From NCBI RefSeq assembly GCF_002288925.2, contig NW_022098000.1, positions 3,617,277 through 3,681,276 of the forward strand: a DNA stretch of 64,000 bases, given 5' to 3'. The stretch comes from Delphinapterus leucas (lineage: Eukaryota; Chordata; Mammalia; Artiodactyla; Monodontidae). Under the pieces are notes generated by a model. The model was not told where the DNA came from and ran no database searches. It saw only the letters and a list, made by a program, of their open reading frames with translations. Positions 1-10,351 of this stretch are shown here, piece after piece. A program made the translations under genes and the position numbers. The stretch's first letter is position 1, and every line of letters begins with the position of its first letter.

Positions 1-238
1 AAATAAATTATCATGCCCTCAGTCAATGGGAAATGCAGCAGGATGGTGCTGAGTGAAAAGACAGAACCAGCTTTTGATCTGTTCATAGTCTTTCATTCAG
101 CCAATGTTTATTAGGAGACTTCTTCGGGTCAGGTATTGTATTGTGTTAGATGCCAATTACACACTGATGATCAAACCCTTGCTTCTCCACCTGTTCTCCA
201 CATTTTTGTATATTGCTGATTAACATTGTATGAATATA

Positions 239-594
239 CAGTTGAGTCTCGAACAACATGGGTGGGACTGCACGGGTGCACTTATACGTAGATTTTTTTC
301 AATAAATATATTGGAAAATTTTTTGGAGATTTGCAGCAATTTGAAAAAACTCAGATATGAACAGCATAACCTAGAAATATCAGGAAAATTAAAAGAAAGT
401 TAGGTATGTCATGAGTGCACAAAATATATGTAGATATACGCATAACATACAAAATATGTGTTAATCAACTGTTTGTGTTATCAGTAAGGTTATTAGTAGT
501 TAAGTTTTTGTGGGGTCAAAGTTATATGCAGATTTTTTGACTGCACAGGGAGTCAGTTCTCCTGGACCCCGTACTGTTCAAGGGTCGTCACCTG
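239..594. mobile_element. MER2/Tigger-like DNA transposon (non-autonomous)
   Basis: A 356-bp element with imperfect terminal inverted repeats: it starts CAGTTGAGTCTCGAACAACA and ends TGTTCAAGGGTCGTCACCTG. It is flanked by TA on both sides, the target-site duplication of Tc1/mariner-type elements. Length and termini resemble the MER2/Tigger family as I remember it. It has no coding capacity. Confidence 0.8.
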
Positions 595-722
595 TACTAA
601 CAACGAACTAGTCTCTAAGTAGGATGTCATTATGTAGGTGGTACGGACATTGAACAAAGATTTACAATGGGCTTTAGAAGACAGACATCTGTTATTGCCT
701 AGCTGTCATCACCCAATTTCTT

Positions 723-770
723 TCTTTTTTTTTTTTTTGGCATAAATGTATTTTATTTATTTACTTTTTT
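723..770 (-). mobile_element. 48-bp micro retro-insertion with 15-bp TSD
   Basis: The sequence ATCACCCAATTTCTT occurs at 708-722 and again at 771-785. The 48 bp between them read, on the minus strand, as a short A/T-rich body ending in a poly(A) run of about 14. This is the structure of a severely 5'-truncated L1-machinery insertion. The source RNA cannot be named from so little sequence. Confidence 0.7.
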
Positions 771-1662
771 ATCACCCAATTTCTTATTCTTAAGTCAGGG
801 ATATTAATATTTGACACCTCCCTAGGTAACTGAGATTACCTTGTGAATATTTGTGACCATCTTTAGGAGTGCAAGGCTATATAAATACTACTTTTATTCC
901 ATTACTCACTGCAACATGTCCCATGGAATTTACCAGGGCAATTATAATTCAAAGCAGTAGGATATAGGAATTTGAATCACTGGACAAATCTGCACTACAA
1001 CTTTATTCTGTGTGGTGTATTTAATATAAAATTTTATTAAACTCTTTGAAAATCTGCCCCCTTAAGGGGTTAGGTTAAAGAGCCTGGATCAGAAAGCTGA
1101 AATTTTATAATAACAGCTGAAATTCTAGCTTTCCACTTTATTACACTAACATCTCACAGGGGATTCCAGAACAGTAGATGACTTTATATAATATGAATTC
1201 AATACTCACCTGCATTATGCAGGTGCATGCTTTAGATTGGACCCTAACAAACTTATGTCAAAGCCCTTATGCCCAAGACTATAGTTATTTTTGTCTAAAT
1301 TTCAAATATAAAATTGATTGTTAATGAAAAATTGAATAATGATTGTTATCACTTAGAATTTTGAATATTGACTTTCAGAATAGAGAATATATATTTTTGA
1401 ATGACTGATGAATGCTTAGATCATAAAGTATGGAACTCCTCAAGCAGAGTCTGGGACAGTGCCACGTAGTCAAACACTGGGAACATTTCTGCAGCAAACC
1501 AGTAAGTTAAAGTGAGATAAATAGGGACTTTAAAGTCACCTCAAATCAGTTAATTTCCAGTTCTTCTGCCAACTGAAGTTGAAACCAAATTTTCAGTTTT
1601 CAGAGCTTTTTGGATTTTGGACTTGTGAATGCAAGATTTCAAATGACTCTTCTGTTTCTTTT

Positions 1663-1890
1663 TCTTTTTTTTTAATTGAAGTATAGTTCATTTACAATGT
1701 TGTATTAGTTTCAAGTGTGCAGCAAAATGATTCATACATATATTAATATATATTATAAATATATTCTTTTTCATTATAGGTTATTATAAAATATTGAGTA
1801 TAGTTCCCTGTGCTATACAATAGGTCCTTGTTGTTTACTTATTTTATATATAGTAGTGTGTTTCTGTTAATCCCAAACTCCTAATTTATC
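1663..1890 (-). mobile_element. L1 3'-end fragment, inverted
   Basis: The reverse complement carries the L1 3' UTR signature also seen at 28010: a stretch ending in CAACATTGTAAATGAACTATACTTCAATT. The motif for TAGTTCCCTGTGCTATACAA (1801-1820) matches the other L1 3' pieces of this window. It is 5'-truncated. Confidence 0.8.
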
Positions 1891-1974
1891 AGATCTTTAT
1901 TAAAGCATAAATACTTAGTAAATTAGGACAAAGTAGTAGTTTATAAGCAGAAGCAGCCTATCCCGGCATTTTAG

Positions 1975-2150
1975 AACCATAGCTTGGTGGCATCAAATGC
2001 TTGGATTCAAATTCTTTGGCAAGGTATTTCTTTTCTCTGCCTCCTCGGTTTCTTCATCTTCAAAATGAGGACGATAATAGAACCTACTTCATAGGTTGTT
2101 ATGAAGTGTAATATGTTAATATCAATAAAATGCTTAGAGTGGTTCTATTT
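1975..2150 (-). repeat. MIR SINE fragment
   Basis: An inverted MIR core: the motifs TTTCTTCATCTTCAAAATGAGG and GTTGTTATGAAGTGTAATATG correspond to the conserved MIR segments. Diverged, as expected of this ancient family. Confidence 0.55.
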
Positions 2151-2256
2151 AAATACTGTTTCATGATGTCATCTACTTTGTTTAAATTAGGATCAGAAAA
2201 GACAATTTTACAGTGAATTAAATGTAGTTCTTAAAAAAAAAAAATGTAGTTCTTTG

Positions 2257-2557
2257 TTGGGACTTCCCTGTTGGCGCAGTGGTTAAGAATCTACCTGCCA
2301 GTGCAGGGGACATGGGTTTGAGCCCTGCTCTGGGAAGATCTCACGTGGCCCGGTGTGCCACAACTACTGAGCCTGCTCTCTAGAGCCTGCAAGACAAAAC
2401 TACTGAGCCCGTGTACCACAACTACTGAGGCCTGCACGCCTAGAACCTGTGCTCCGCAACGAAAAGTAGTCTCCGCTCGCCACAACTAGAGAAAGCCTGC
2501 ATGCAGCAACAAAGACCCAACACAACCAAAAATAAATAAATAAATAAAATTGATTCT
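2257..2557 (+). mobile_element. CHR-type tRNA-Glu-derived SINE
   Basis: A long-form SINE: a tRNA-like head with A box (GGCGCAGTGGTTAAGAATCT) and B box (GGGTTTGAGCCC), the unique body, and an A-rich ATAAATAAATAAA tail. The target copies are AAATGTAGTTCTT at 2242-2254 and AAATGTAGTTTTT at 2565-2577. A further copy of the target lies at 2220-2232. Confidence 0.92.
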
Positions 2558-3930
2558 GAAAAAAAAATGTAGTTTTTCTGTAAACAAGAGTTGTGGCTAG
2601 TTTTAATATTCATAGTACACTCTAGTTATTAGAGATCCAGTTTGTAGGTGTTTTCTGTCCTTACACTTTGGAGATGGAGACCCGTTCATAGCAGTCTACA
2701 CTAACGCCAGCTGGAGCTCAGACAGAAAAGAGGTTTAAATTATGGACCAAAATAGGATCTTAAAAATGTAGTCATCCTCCTTATTTAGGGAAAGTTAATT
2801 AATGATCTCTCCAGGGGAATGGACCTCTCTTAGGACCAAGATAATGATACTTAAATAAAACAAAACCTCATGAGTCATGGGAGGTGGTGTTGGTGTAGCC
2901 AGGCAGCCCGAGAGCACCGTTCTCACCAAGTCCAGGTGTAGCTTACATTTTCCTCTTTGCTTGTGTAGGTATCTGAGATGGAGGTGGGGCTGAGCTCCTA
3001 GCTCTCTTAAACCATCTCCTACTCCTCTGGAGAAAATAAACCAGAGATTATTTTGGAGGATGAAGGCAAGGAATTGTGGGTTCCTTTGTCATGAACTTCC
3101 TCTCAGACATGGAGCTCTGTCTGGCACTAGAATTTAGGAATCCAGCAGCCTGGGTTCCCAAAAATCACTCCTCGATGATCATGATTGCCTTCTCTCTTCC
3201 TTAACCTTGACCCTTCCTCTAGTTAAGGATCCCAAGTTTCATATATTTTTAGCAGTGTTGGTATCATTTCAATTAACCTCCTAAAGATATTTTTTGTGTC
3301 TTAATCCAATATTTGAACATTGTGAATTGTTTATATAACATACCTCTTTTATCTTCTTGTAACAACATTTCAGCAATGAAATGTCACTGGATATATTTTA
3401 AAAAATTATTGTAGGTTTGTGAGACACTTGGAACACAATGCTTTGCAGTGAATTTTTTTTGTAATCTGTCCTATATTATCTGAGGTAACTGAGATTTTGA
3501 GAAACCTACCAGCACTGAGAAACTTAATTCCATCAAATGATATTGCATTACTAAAAATGAACCCTTTTAATAGGTGGTTCCTTAAGAAAGATTTTGGTAC
3601 CCAGCATGAGACAGGCTGTGACCTGGGACCTGGGACCCTTTGCTGCAGTGCTTGCACCTGGACAAACATCTCTCCTCAAGCAACAAAATACAAAAAAAAC
3701 CCTATAAGGGACTAAGTATAGTTGCGTTCATGAGCAGTTGGGGCAAATTATGGACAACAAGATACAAAAAGGCCAAAAACCCAATTGCCACTTCTGAAGA
3801 GCCTGGAGCAAAAACAGGGTGTCAGGAGCAAAAGCAAGGTACTGTGCATGCCCCCTGCACACAATGCCACGTAAGGGGTGGGCAAGCCACCCCTCTGGCC
3901 CAACTCCTGGACACACCCCTACCCTCACCC

Positions 3931-3939
3931 CATATAAGG
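3931..3939 (+). promoter_or_regulatory. TATA box of the solo LTR
   Basis: CATATAAGG sits 86 bp before AATAAA within the LTR, in the position expected for the retroviral U3 core promoter. It is in the same orientation as BMP5. Activity is not shown by sequence alone. Confidence 0.6.
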
Positions 3940-4018
3940 AACCAGCTTGCCCCAACTTGGGAGCAAGGAAGGGAAACTGTTACTTGTTTTTGCTCCCCCC
4001 TGCTATAGCAGGGCCCCC

Positions 4019-4024
4019 AATAAA
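4019..4024 (+). terminator. LTR polyadenylation signal
   Basis: AATAAA followed by a T/G-rich stretch (CTTGTCTGAATTTCTTGTCT), the usual R-region polyadenylation layout, sense to BMP5 and about 0.9 kb before exon 2. Confidence 0.55.
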
Positions 4025-4917
4025 GCCTTGTCTGAATTTCTTGTCTGGCCTCTTATCAATTTCTATTGATTAGGAAAGGCCAAGGACACTGCTCAGTAAC
4101 AAGCATAGACTGTATCCAATAATACATCATTTTACAAAGCTGGATTATGTAATGATATGCCTGACACTGTCCTGAATCCCTCAACACTCCTTAATATTCC
4201 CAAGAGGAAAAATTCTCTGACCTCATTTGGTGGGAAGGTTGCTGAAGGCGGAAATATGTTCCTCTCTCAAATTTGCATAAGAGTAGAGATCTTTGGGAGA
4301 CTGGATGCTGCACCACGGGTTGGGGAGGTTGTACTCAATAATCTATAAGAACTAATGAAAGTGCATTAAAAAAGGTAGAGCTTTGCATTTGCTAAAAGGA
4401 GGAAAAACGTCACCCGGGAAGACACTTTAGAAACAATCTTTCTTGTGAAAATGCATTTGTTTTGTTTCCTTGACCTCTAAAATTTCATAAACACAGCCCC
4501 ACTGTGCCAGCAGCTCCTCGGGCCTCCTTCCGACTTTCCTCCCTCGACTGTACTAAATCTCACCATTGGCTTCACCTGGAACTCTGGAGCTTTCTATCAC
4601 AGAGTGCTAATTCCTGTATGAACACTTCTCTGTTCTGGTACTTGATACACACTAGTAATAACTTTACAACCTTCACTTTTAAAAACATTTTTGGATAACC
4701 TTTCCATTTAGGAGCCAGGAATTTGTATAAAACCACAGAGGTTATATTGCTTTTGAACTAAAGGCTGTTGGTTTGTGGAATTTCCTTCAACTGGAAACAC
4801 ATATGAGTCTGTGGTTTTATGTTTTCCCAGTTTTATAACATCCTGCTTGTTTGTTTTCAAAGTGAAAGAATTTACCATTAATTTCCATACTTTATAAAGG
4901 CCTAACTTTTTACTTCC

Positions 4918-4936
4918 TTTTTTTTTTTTTTTTTTT
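4918..4936 (+). repeat. T19 tract forming exon 2 polypyrimidine tract
   Basis: Nineteen uninterrupted T directly before CAG at the exon 2 acceptor. It doubles as a mononucleotide microsatellite and splice signal. Confidence 0.85.
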
Positions 4937-4939
4937 CAG

Positions 4940-5132
4940 TTGAAAGAGACAAGGATTTTTCTCACCAGCGAAGGCATTACAAAGAATTCCGGTTTGATCT
5001 TACTCAGATTCCTCATGGAGAAGCAGTGACAGCAGCAGAATTCAGGATATATAAGGACCGGAGCAACAGCCGATTTGAAAATGAAACAATTAAGATTAGC
5101 ATATATCAGATCATCAAGGAATACACAAATAG
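4940..5132 (+). CDS. BMP5: BMP5 exon 2 (prodomain)
   Basis: BMP5 is a secreted TGF-beta superfamily ligand acting through type I/II serine-threonine kinase receptors in skeletal and soft-tissue development. This 193-bp exon starts with 2 bases that complete a codon from exon 1. It then encodes 63 residues beginning [20 protein letters not shown] and ending IIKEYTN, and ends with 2 bases (AG) of the next Arg codon. The peptide matches my memory of the BMP5 prodomain at all but about one residue (SNSR here, SNNR in human), which separates it from BMP6 and BMP7. An N-glycosylation sequon NET is present (FENETIK). The acceptor is a run of 19 T followed by CAG; the donor is AG|GTATCA. No stop interrupts the frame. 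Exon 1 is outside the window. The identification is from residue identity and is firm; exon number is from the known seven-exon human gene. Confidence 0.97.
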
Positions 5133-6017
5133 GTATCAAATTTATATCTGACTTATTATCCTAGCAAATAAATGTTACATTGTAGTAAAATCCATTGATA
5201 ACCCACGTGGCCTATCAAATCATGCTTCTTTGAGTGTAATGGCATCAAGGCAGGTATAGACACATGAAAGATGCATGTAACTGATCTGAAATGTGTCTTG
5301 TACATTTCACAGCTTTTCCTACTCCTTACACCAATCTGTGTGCTAGAGGGTCTCATGCTCCCCTGTATGTGATTTTCAGGCCCTTCACCTCATTTTGTAA
5401 ATGAGAAAACTTTCATTTTATTCTGCACATATGAAATTTATAATTAAGATGATTTAAATTACTTGTTGTTTTATAAATTGGAGAAGAGTGGCTTTATTTT
5501 TCCCTGGCATAGTGTAAACTCTGTGTAGTGTTATGTGGATTTTGATGGAAGACATTGTATTTGCAATAGATTCTGACAGTTAACCTGTATGTCTTCTGTC
5601 TATAAAATGCTTAATTGAAAATGGTACAAAAATAGACAGAGAATCTGAAATACTGAATGTATGATAACCTCAGCTGATAATTACTGTAAATGAGCCATCA
5701 CATATAAGAATTAGAAAGGGACTTTAGTGGTGTTTTCAGACCAGTGCAGAAATTGCTTGGGTAACACCTTTTACAAATGATTAGCACTTTTGTTGGACAG
5801 CTCTTACATTTTTAAAGAAAATTCTTATTGGAATATTATATTGAGGTGAAATTTGTCTTCCATTCATTAAATCTAGATTTTCCCTTTGATGAAATACTAT
5901 GTCCTTGTTTGATGAGATAAATATTTAAAGACAGCTGTCATGAGCTCACTAAGGCCTCTTTCTCTCCTTACTGAATATTTCTAGTTCCTGGCCTTTGGAT
6001 TTTTCTTGGTCTTCTAG

Positions 6018-6312
6018 TGAGTAGGATTTCTCAATGGGTGTTCCATAGAACACTAGCCCCTCACAATGCTCAATGAAGAAAAAGTATAAAAAGCTTCTGG
6101 GGTCAAAAGCATTTGAAAAGTCTACTTGTTAGACCGTGTTTTAGGAGATTCACCATGCATATCAGAATAGTAAAGTCTTGCAAGGTCTTTATGGTAAAGA
6201 AACTTGTCAATTCGGTTTTTCCTAGTCTTCCTCAAAATTATTCGACTATGGAATCTTTTTCTTTGGGTCTGTAATACTTAACATCCTATGAAACACTGGT
6301 TTAGCAAGACAC
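6018..6312. mobile_element. Probable hAT-type non-autonomous DNA element
   Basis: The left end (TTTCTCAATGGGTGTTCCAT, near 6029) and right end (CCTATGAAACACTGGTTTAG, 6285-6304) resemble the paired 'GTTCC...GGAAC' ends of a known hAT-derived mammalian repeat. No clear 8-bp duplication was found, so limits are approximate. Confidence 0.4.
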
Positions 6313-6351
6313 ACCTTAATAAATACTGATCTCTGTACACTGTTATTTTAA

Positions 6352-6530
6352 GAGCACTAATTTCAAGGCAGAAAGATCTCTGTTCTTTTCTCAGCTCTAA
6401 CACGTACTAGCTATTTATCTGTGGGTGAATTTTTTGTTTTTTGTTTTAAATCTCAATCCTGTGGTTCCAGTTATAAAATGAGGATACTAATTTTTTTCTC
6501 ACAGGGACAGAGCCTGGCATACTACAGTAT
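6352..6530 (-). repeat. MIR SINE fragment
   Basis: An inverted MIR-like segment with the core motifs TCTAACACGTACTAGC and TTATAAAATGAGGATACTAA in the correct order. Confidence 0.45.
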
Positions 6531-7038
6531 TCTTTTAAATACTAAATAATGGGGGTGTCTTTTAAAATTAAACGACTAGAATTGAAAATAATGCTCCAAA
6601 TACCATCTAATTATATTGCCATAGCTAACAAATATTTTATTTATAATTCTTCTTTTCTGCATCTGTTTCCACACTTGGGCTGGTGAGCTCCTTAAAGAAG
6701 GGATAGTGTCTTAAGTGATTTTTTTTTTAGTCTCAGCACTATGAATTTGTTTGATACAGTTTTGAAATTATCATTACCCATGAATGGGATACTTCTTCCA
6801 TGAACATATCCTAAAATACTTGAATTATCTTACCTTTTGACCATTCACAATATATTTTTATGAAAGTTGAATTTGTACTTGGTTATTCAACATACCAAGT
6901 ATTTTTTACAGGAAATGTTTGTACAGCAGGCCCCTATTTATTAATTAATTGTTTGAAACTAAATATAGACATTTACACTGATCACAATTAAAGGTCCTAA
7001 CTTTTATTTAGGTCCATTGTTCTATCTGCTCAGGATAT

Positions 7039-7244
7039 ATATATATATATTTTGTGGTACGCTGGCCTCTCACTGTTGTGGCCTCTCCCGTTGCAGAGCA
7101 CAGGCTCCGGAGGCACAGGCTCAGCCTCCACGGCTCACGGGCCCAGCCGCTCCGCGGCATGTGGGATCTTCCCGGACTGGGGCATGAACCCGTGTCCCCT
7201 GCATTGGCAGGCGGACTCTCAACCACTGCGCCACCAGGGAAGCC
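7039..7244 (-). mobile_element. CHR-type SINE, inverted
   Basis: The minus strand begins with the tRNA-like head (GGGCTTCCCTGGTGGCGCAG) with intact A and B boxes and ends before a TA-rich tail. A perfect 13-bp target duplication, CTGCTCAGGATAT, lies at 7026-7038 and 7245-7257. CpGs are largely kept, which suggests a fairly recent insertion. Confidence 0.95.
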
Positions 7245-9417
7245 CTGCTCAGGATATTTTTGAATGTCATCCATTGAACTAGCTACCCTTTGAGGTTTCT
7301 TTCACTCTATTTTCTAAGTATGTTAACTACAGTTACATAATTTAAAACCTAATAACAATGATGAGAATAAAGGACTAATAGAAGAGTCCATTGATAATAA
7401 TATATAGATTTCTTTATGAATGAACCCATGCTGATTTTTATTAATAATACATTTGAAATATTTATGAGTATTGATGCTTAATCAGATCTCATAATTTTTG
7501 GAAGTTTCATTTCTCTCTAAAAATGGAACATTTGTCTATCTTGAAACTTTGGTATTTCTCTGATTATAACTGATGTTAAACATATTATTCTCAATGTTTC
7601 TACAACTCCATCTGCCTGCTCTTTGAGTATTCTTGGGTATAATTTGGCTAAGACTTTATTTTAACATGTGTACTTAATCTACTCTAAGATCCAGAATTTC
7701 ACTGATACTTTTCCTAAATCTTTGAAAATGATTTCTAAAATCTAAAGTACATGTATCTCTTTGATTGGTGTTGTCTCACTCTACCATTCCAGACTCTAGG
7801 GTGGCAGAGATTGGATAGGATTCTACTCAATTTAATGAAAATTATTTTGAAATTTTTAATTCAGTAAATTCAATTCAATATTGATTCAATTCTACCAAGT
7901 TCACATTTTTTGAACATCTACTATTAAGTATTGTTGCTGAATTATGATTTTCTCCTGTAGGGTTATGCTATACCTATTGTCTCCTGTGTATTTGTTTTTG
8001 GTAATGGGTATGGAATTTTTTCCCCCAATTATTTGCTTCAATGTCTGAAACATACAAATGTACCCATGCATACTGTACATTTCAATTTTATGTATCATTG
8101 ACCAGGTGGGAGAATCTCTCACAAAATGCCTTCCTTATCTTTGAAAAAGGCAGTCATCCACTGAGTGGTTCATTAATCCACAGTGTGAGAAAATGCAACC
8201 TTGTGCTGTGCTATTGTCTGTAAATCTAGGATCCCCTTTTAACACTCCACTTTCTCTGCCAAAGAAAGACATTTAAGGGACATAAGATATAGAAACAGCA
8301 CATACGCCTCTTAGTGTATTTCAGGTTTCTGTGTAGAATTTCAAAGCCTTTGTAGAAAATGGTAGCATATAGTAATAAGAGCAGGGTCTTTGGAATTCCC
8401 ACATGGGGAAATTGATGTACATCTTGGAGTCTCAGTTTAAAAATCTATAGACAAAAATAAAAGCAAAAATAAGTATTTCAGAACAATAAAAATATTTCAA
8501 ATGATGTGGGAAAGACTGGTGCTTATCACAATGCAAAGATCAGAGTTGATACTTAATAAATATATCAGTTAACAGCTTAATAGGCGCAACTATTTTACTA
8601 GGATTTAGAGGGTTGTATACAAAGGGTAACCAAAAGTAGGTGGTTACTATAATAACAATAGCTACCATTTGCTACTGTTTATGTTAAGATAAAGTAAGCA
8701 AAATGATGCTAGGTGACTTTCCTTAATAAAAAATTAGCTGATCTTTGATTCATATGAAAGGAATTGGTACATTCTTAAGTCTAGTAATGAAATGAACACC
8801 ACCCAACTTATGAGCAGTTGGAGCTATCTGTGAACTTGTTCCTGAAAACCCAAGTTTTAGATAAATAGTTAAATTCTCCTTTAAAATACAGTTCAAGGAG
8901 CCTCAGACATGAATCCGGGGTGCAGACTTCTGTCAAGCCCAAGTGGAGTCCTTGGCACTCTGGGTGCTGCCGGCAATGCAGATGGCCTGGCTCTGACTCT
9001 GAGGAGACCAGGCCACTCTCTGCTCCTCAGGCCACTGCCCGGCCCTTCTGGCAACTTTGGACCCCATTGCCGTGCATCAGCCAGGTGGTTCCAGGGACTT
9101 GGATGTCCGTGTCTTTTAGGGACCATTACTTCGCCAGCCACATGATTGCAGGATCTTGGTTCCCAGGCCAGAAGTCTGGCCTGAGCTCCTGTGGTGGGGG
9201 CTCTGAGTCCAAACCACTGGACTAACAGAGAACCTCAGACCACAGGGAATATCAATCAGAGTGAGGCCACCCAGAGGTCCTCATCTCAGCACCAAGACCG
9301 AGCTCTATCCAACTGCCTGCAAACTCCAGTACTGGACGTCTCAGGCTAAACAACCAGTAAGACAAGAAAACAGCACCACCCATAAAAAACAAAAGAAAAA
9401 AAAGATTGACAAAAAAT

Positions 9418-10347
9418 ATGTTACAGATGATGGAGCAAGGTAAAAACCTACAAGACCAAATTTATTGAAGACGAAATAGGTAACCTACCTGAAAAAGAAT
9501 TCAGAGTAATGAGAGTAAAGATACTCTACAATCTCGGAAACAGGATGGAGAAAACACAAGAAACAGTTAACAAGGATCTAGAAGAACTAAAGATCAAACA
9601 AACTGTGATGAACAACATAATTACTGAAATTAAAAATACTCTAGAAAGAATCAATATAGAATAACTGAGGCAGAATAACAGATAAGTGAGCTGGAAGATA
9701 AAATGGTGGAAATAACTGCCAGGGAGCAGAGTAAAGAAAAAAGAATGAAAAAAATTGAGGACAGACCCACAGACCTCTGGGACAATATTAAACACACCAA
9801 TATTCAAATTATAGGGGGCCTAGAAGAAGAAGAGAAAAAGAAAGGGTCTGAGAAAATATTTAAAGAGACTATAGTTGAAAACTTCCCTAACATGGGAAAA
9901 GAAATAGTCAATCAAGTCCAGGAAGCACAGAGAGTACCATACAGGATAAATCCAAGGAGAAACACACCAAGACACATACTAACCAAGCTATCAAAACTTA
10001 AACAGAAAGAAAAAATATTAAAAGCAGCAAGGGAAAAACAACAAATAACATACAAGGGAATCCCCATAAGGTTAACAGTTGATCTTTCAACAGAAATTCT
10101 GCAAGCCAGAAAGGAGTGGTAGGACATATTTAAAGTGATGAAAGGGAAAAACCTACAACAAAGATTACTCTACCCAGCAAGGATCTCACTCAGATTAGAC
10201 TGAGAAATTAAAACCTTTACAGATAAGCAAAAGTTAAAAGAATTCAGCACCACCAAATCAGCTTTACAACAAATGCTAAAGGAACTTCTCTATGCAGGAA
10301 ACACAAGAGAAGGAAAAGACCTACAAAAACAAACCGAAAACAATTAA
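9418..10347 (+). pseudogene. L1 ORF1 (RNA-binding/chaperone protein), broken
   Basis: A remnant of L1 ORF1, whose protein forms coiled-coil trimers and coats L1 RNA. Recognisable pieces are the N-terminal part (about 9480-9660, with NLPEKEF), the RRM/C-terminal part with motifs NFPNMGKEIVNQVQEAQRVP and INPRRNTPRHIL (about 9890-10000), and the end near the TAA at 10345-10347. The frame is broken near 9470, by a TAA at 9662, and by TAG at 10121-10123 where a Gln codon is expected. The longest intact part is 9703-10122 (139 codons). The start is approximate. Confidence 0.85.
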
Positions 10348-10351
10348 GAAA

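Larger units (their letters stand above)
3607..4101 (+). mobile_element. Solo LTR of a class I endogenous retrovirus
   Basis: A 495-bp unit starting TGAGACAGGC and ending CAGTAACA (TG...CA termini), flanked by the 4-bp duplication AGCA at 3603-3606 and 4102-4105. Four-base duplications are typical of gammaretrovirus-like elements. Inside are a TATA box (CATATAAGG, 3931-3939) and a polyadenylation signal AATAAA (4019-4024) 86 bp downstream, giving a U3-R-U5 order on the + strand. No internal viral genes are next to it, so it is a recombination remnant. The exact family was not determined. Confidence 0.8.
1..4939 (+). other. BMP5: BMP5 intron 1, 3' end
   Basis: Non-coding sequence up to the exon 2 acceptor. 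It contains the repeats listed separately (Tigger/MER2-like 239-594, micro-insertion 723-770, L1 fragment, MIR, SINE, solo LTR). I recognise nothing in 1-238, 786-1660, 2578-3602 or 4106-4917. The acceptor is preceded by an unbroken run of 19 T (4918-4936). Confidence 0.85.

Noticed and set aside
7047..7282. Open frames of 69-88 codons on both strands, repeated near 21900 and 56210
   Set aside because: They are translations of the same CHR-type SINE and recur wherever that SINE occurs.
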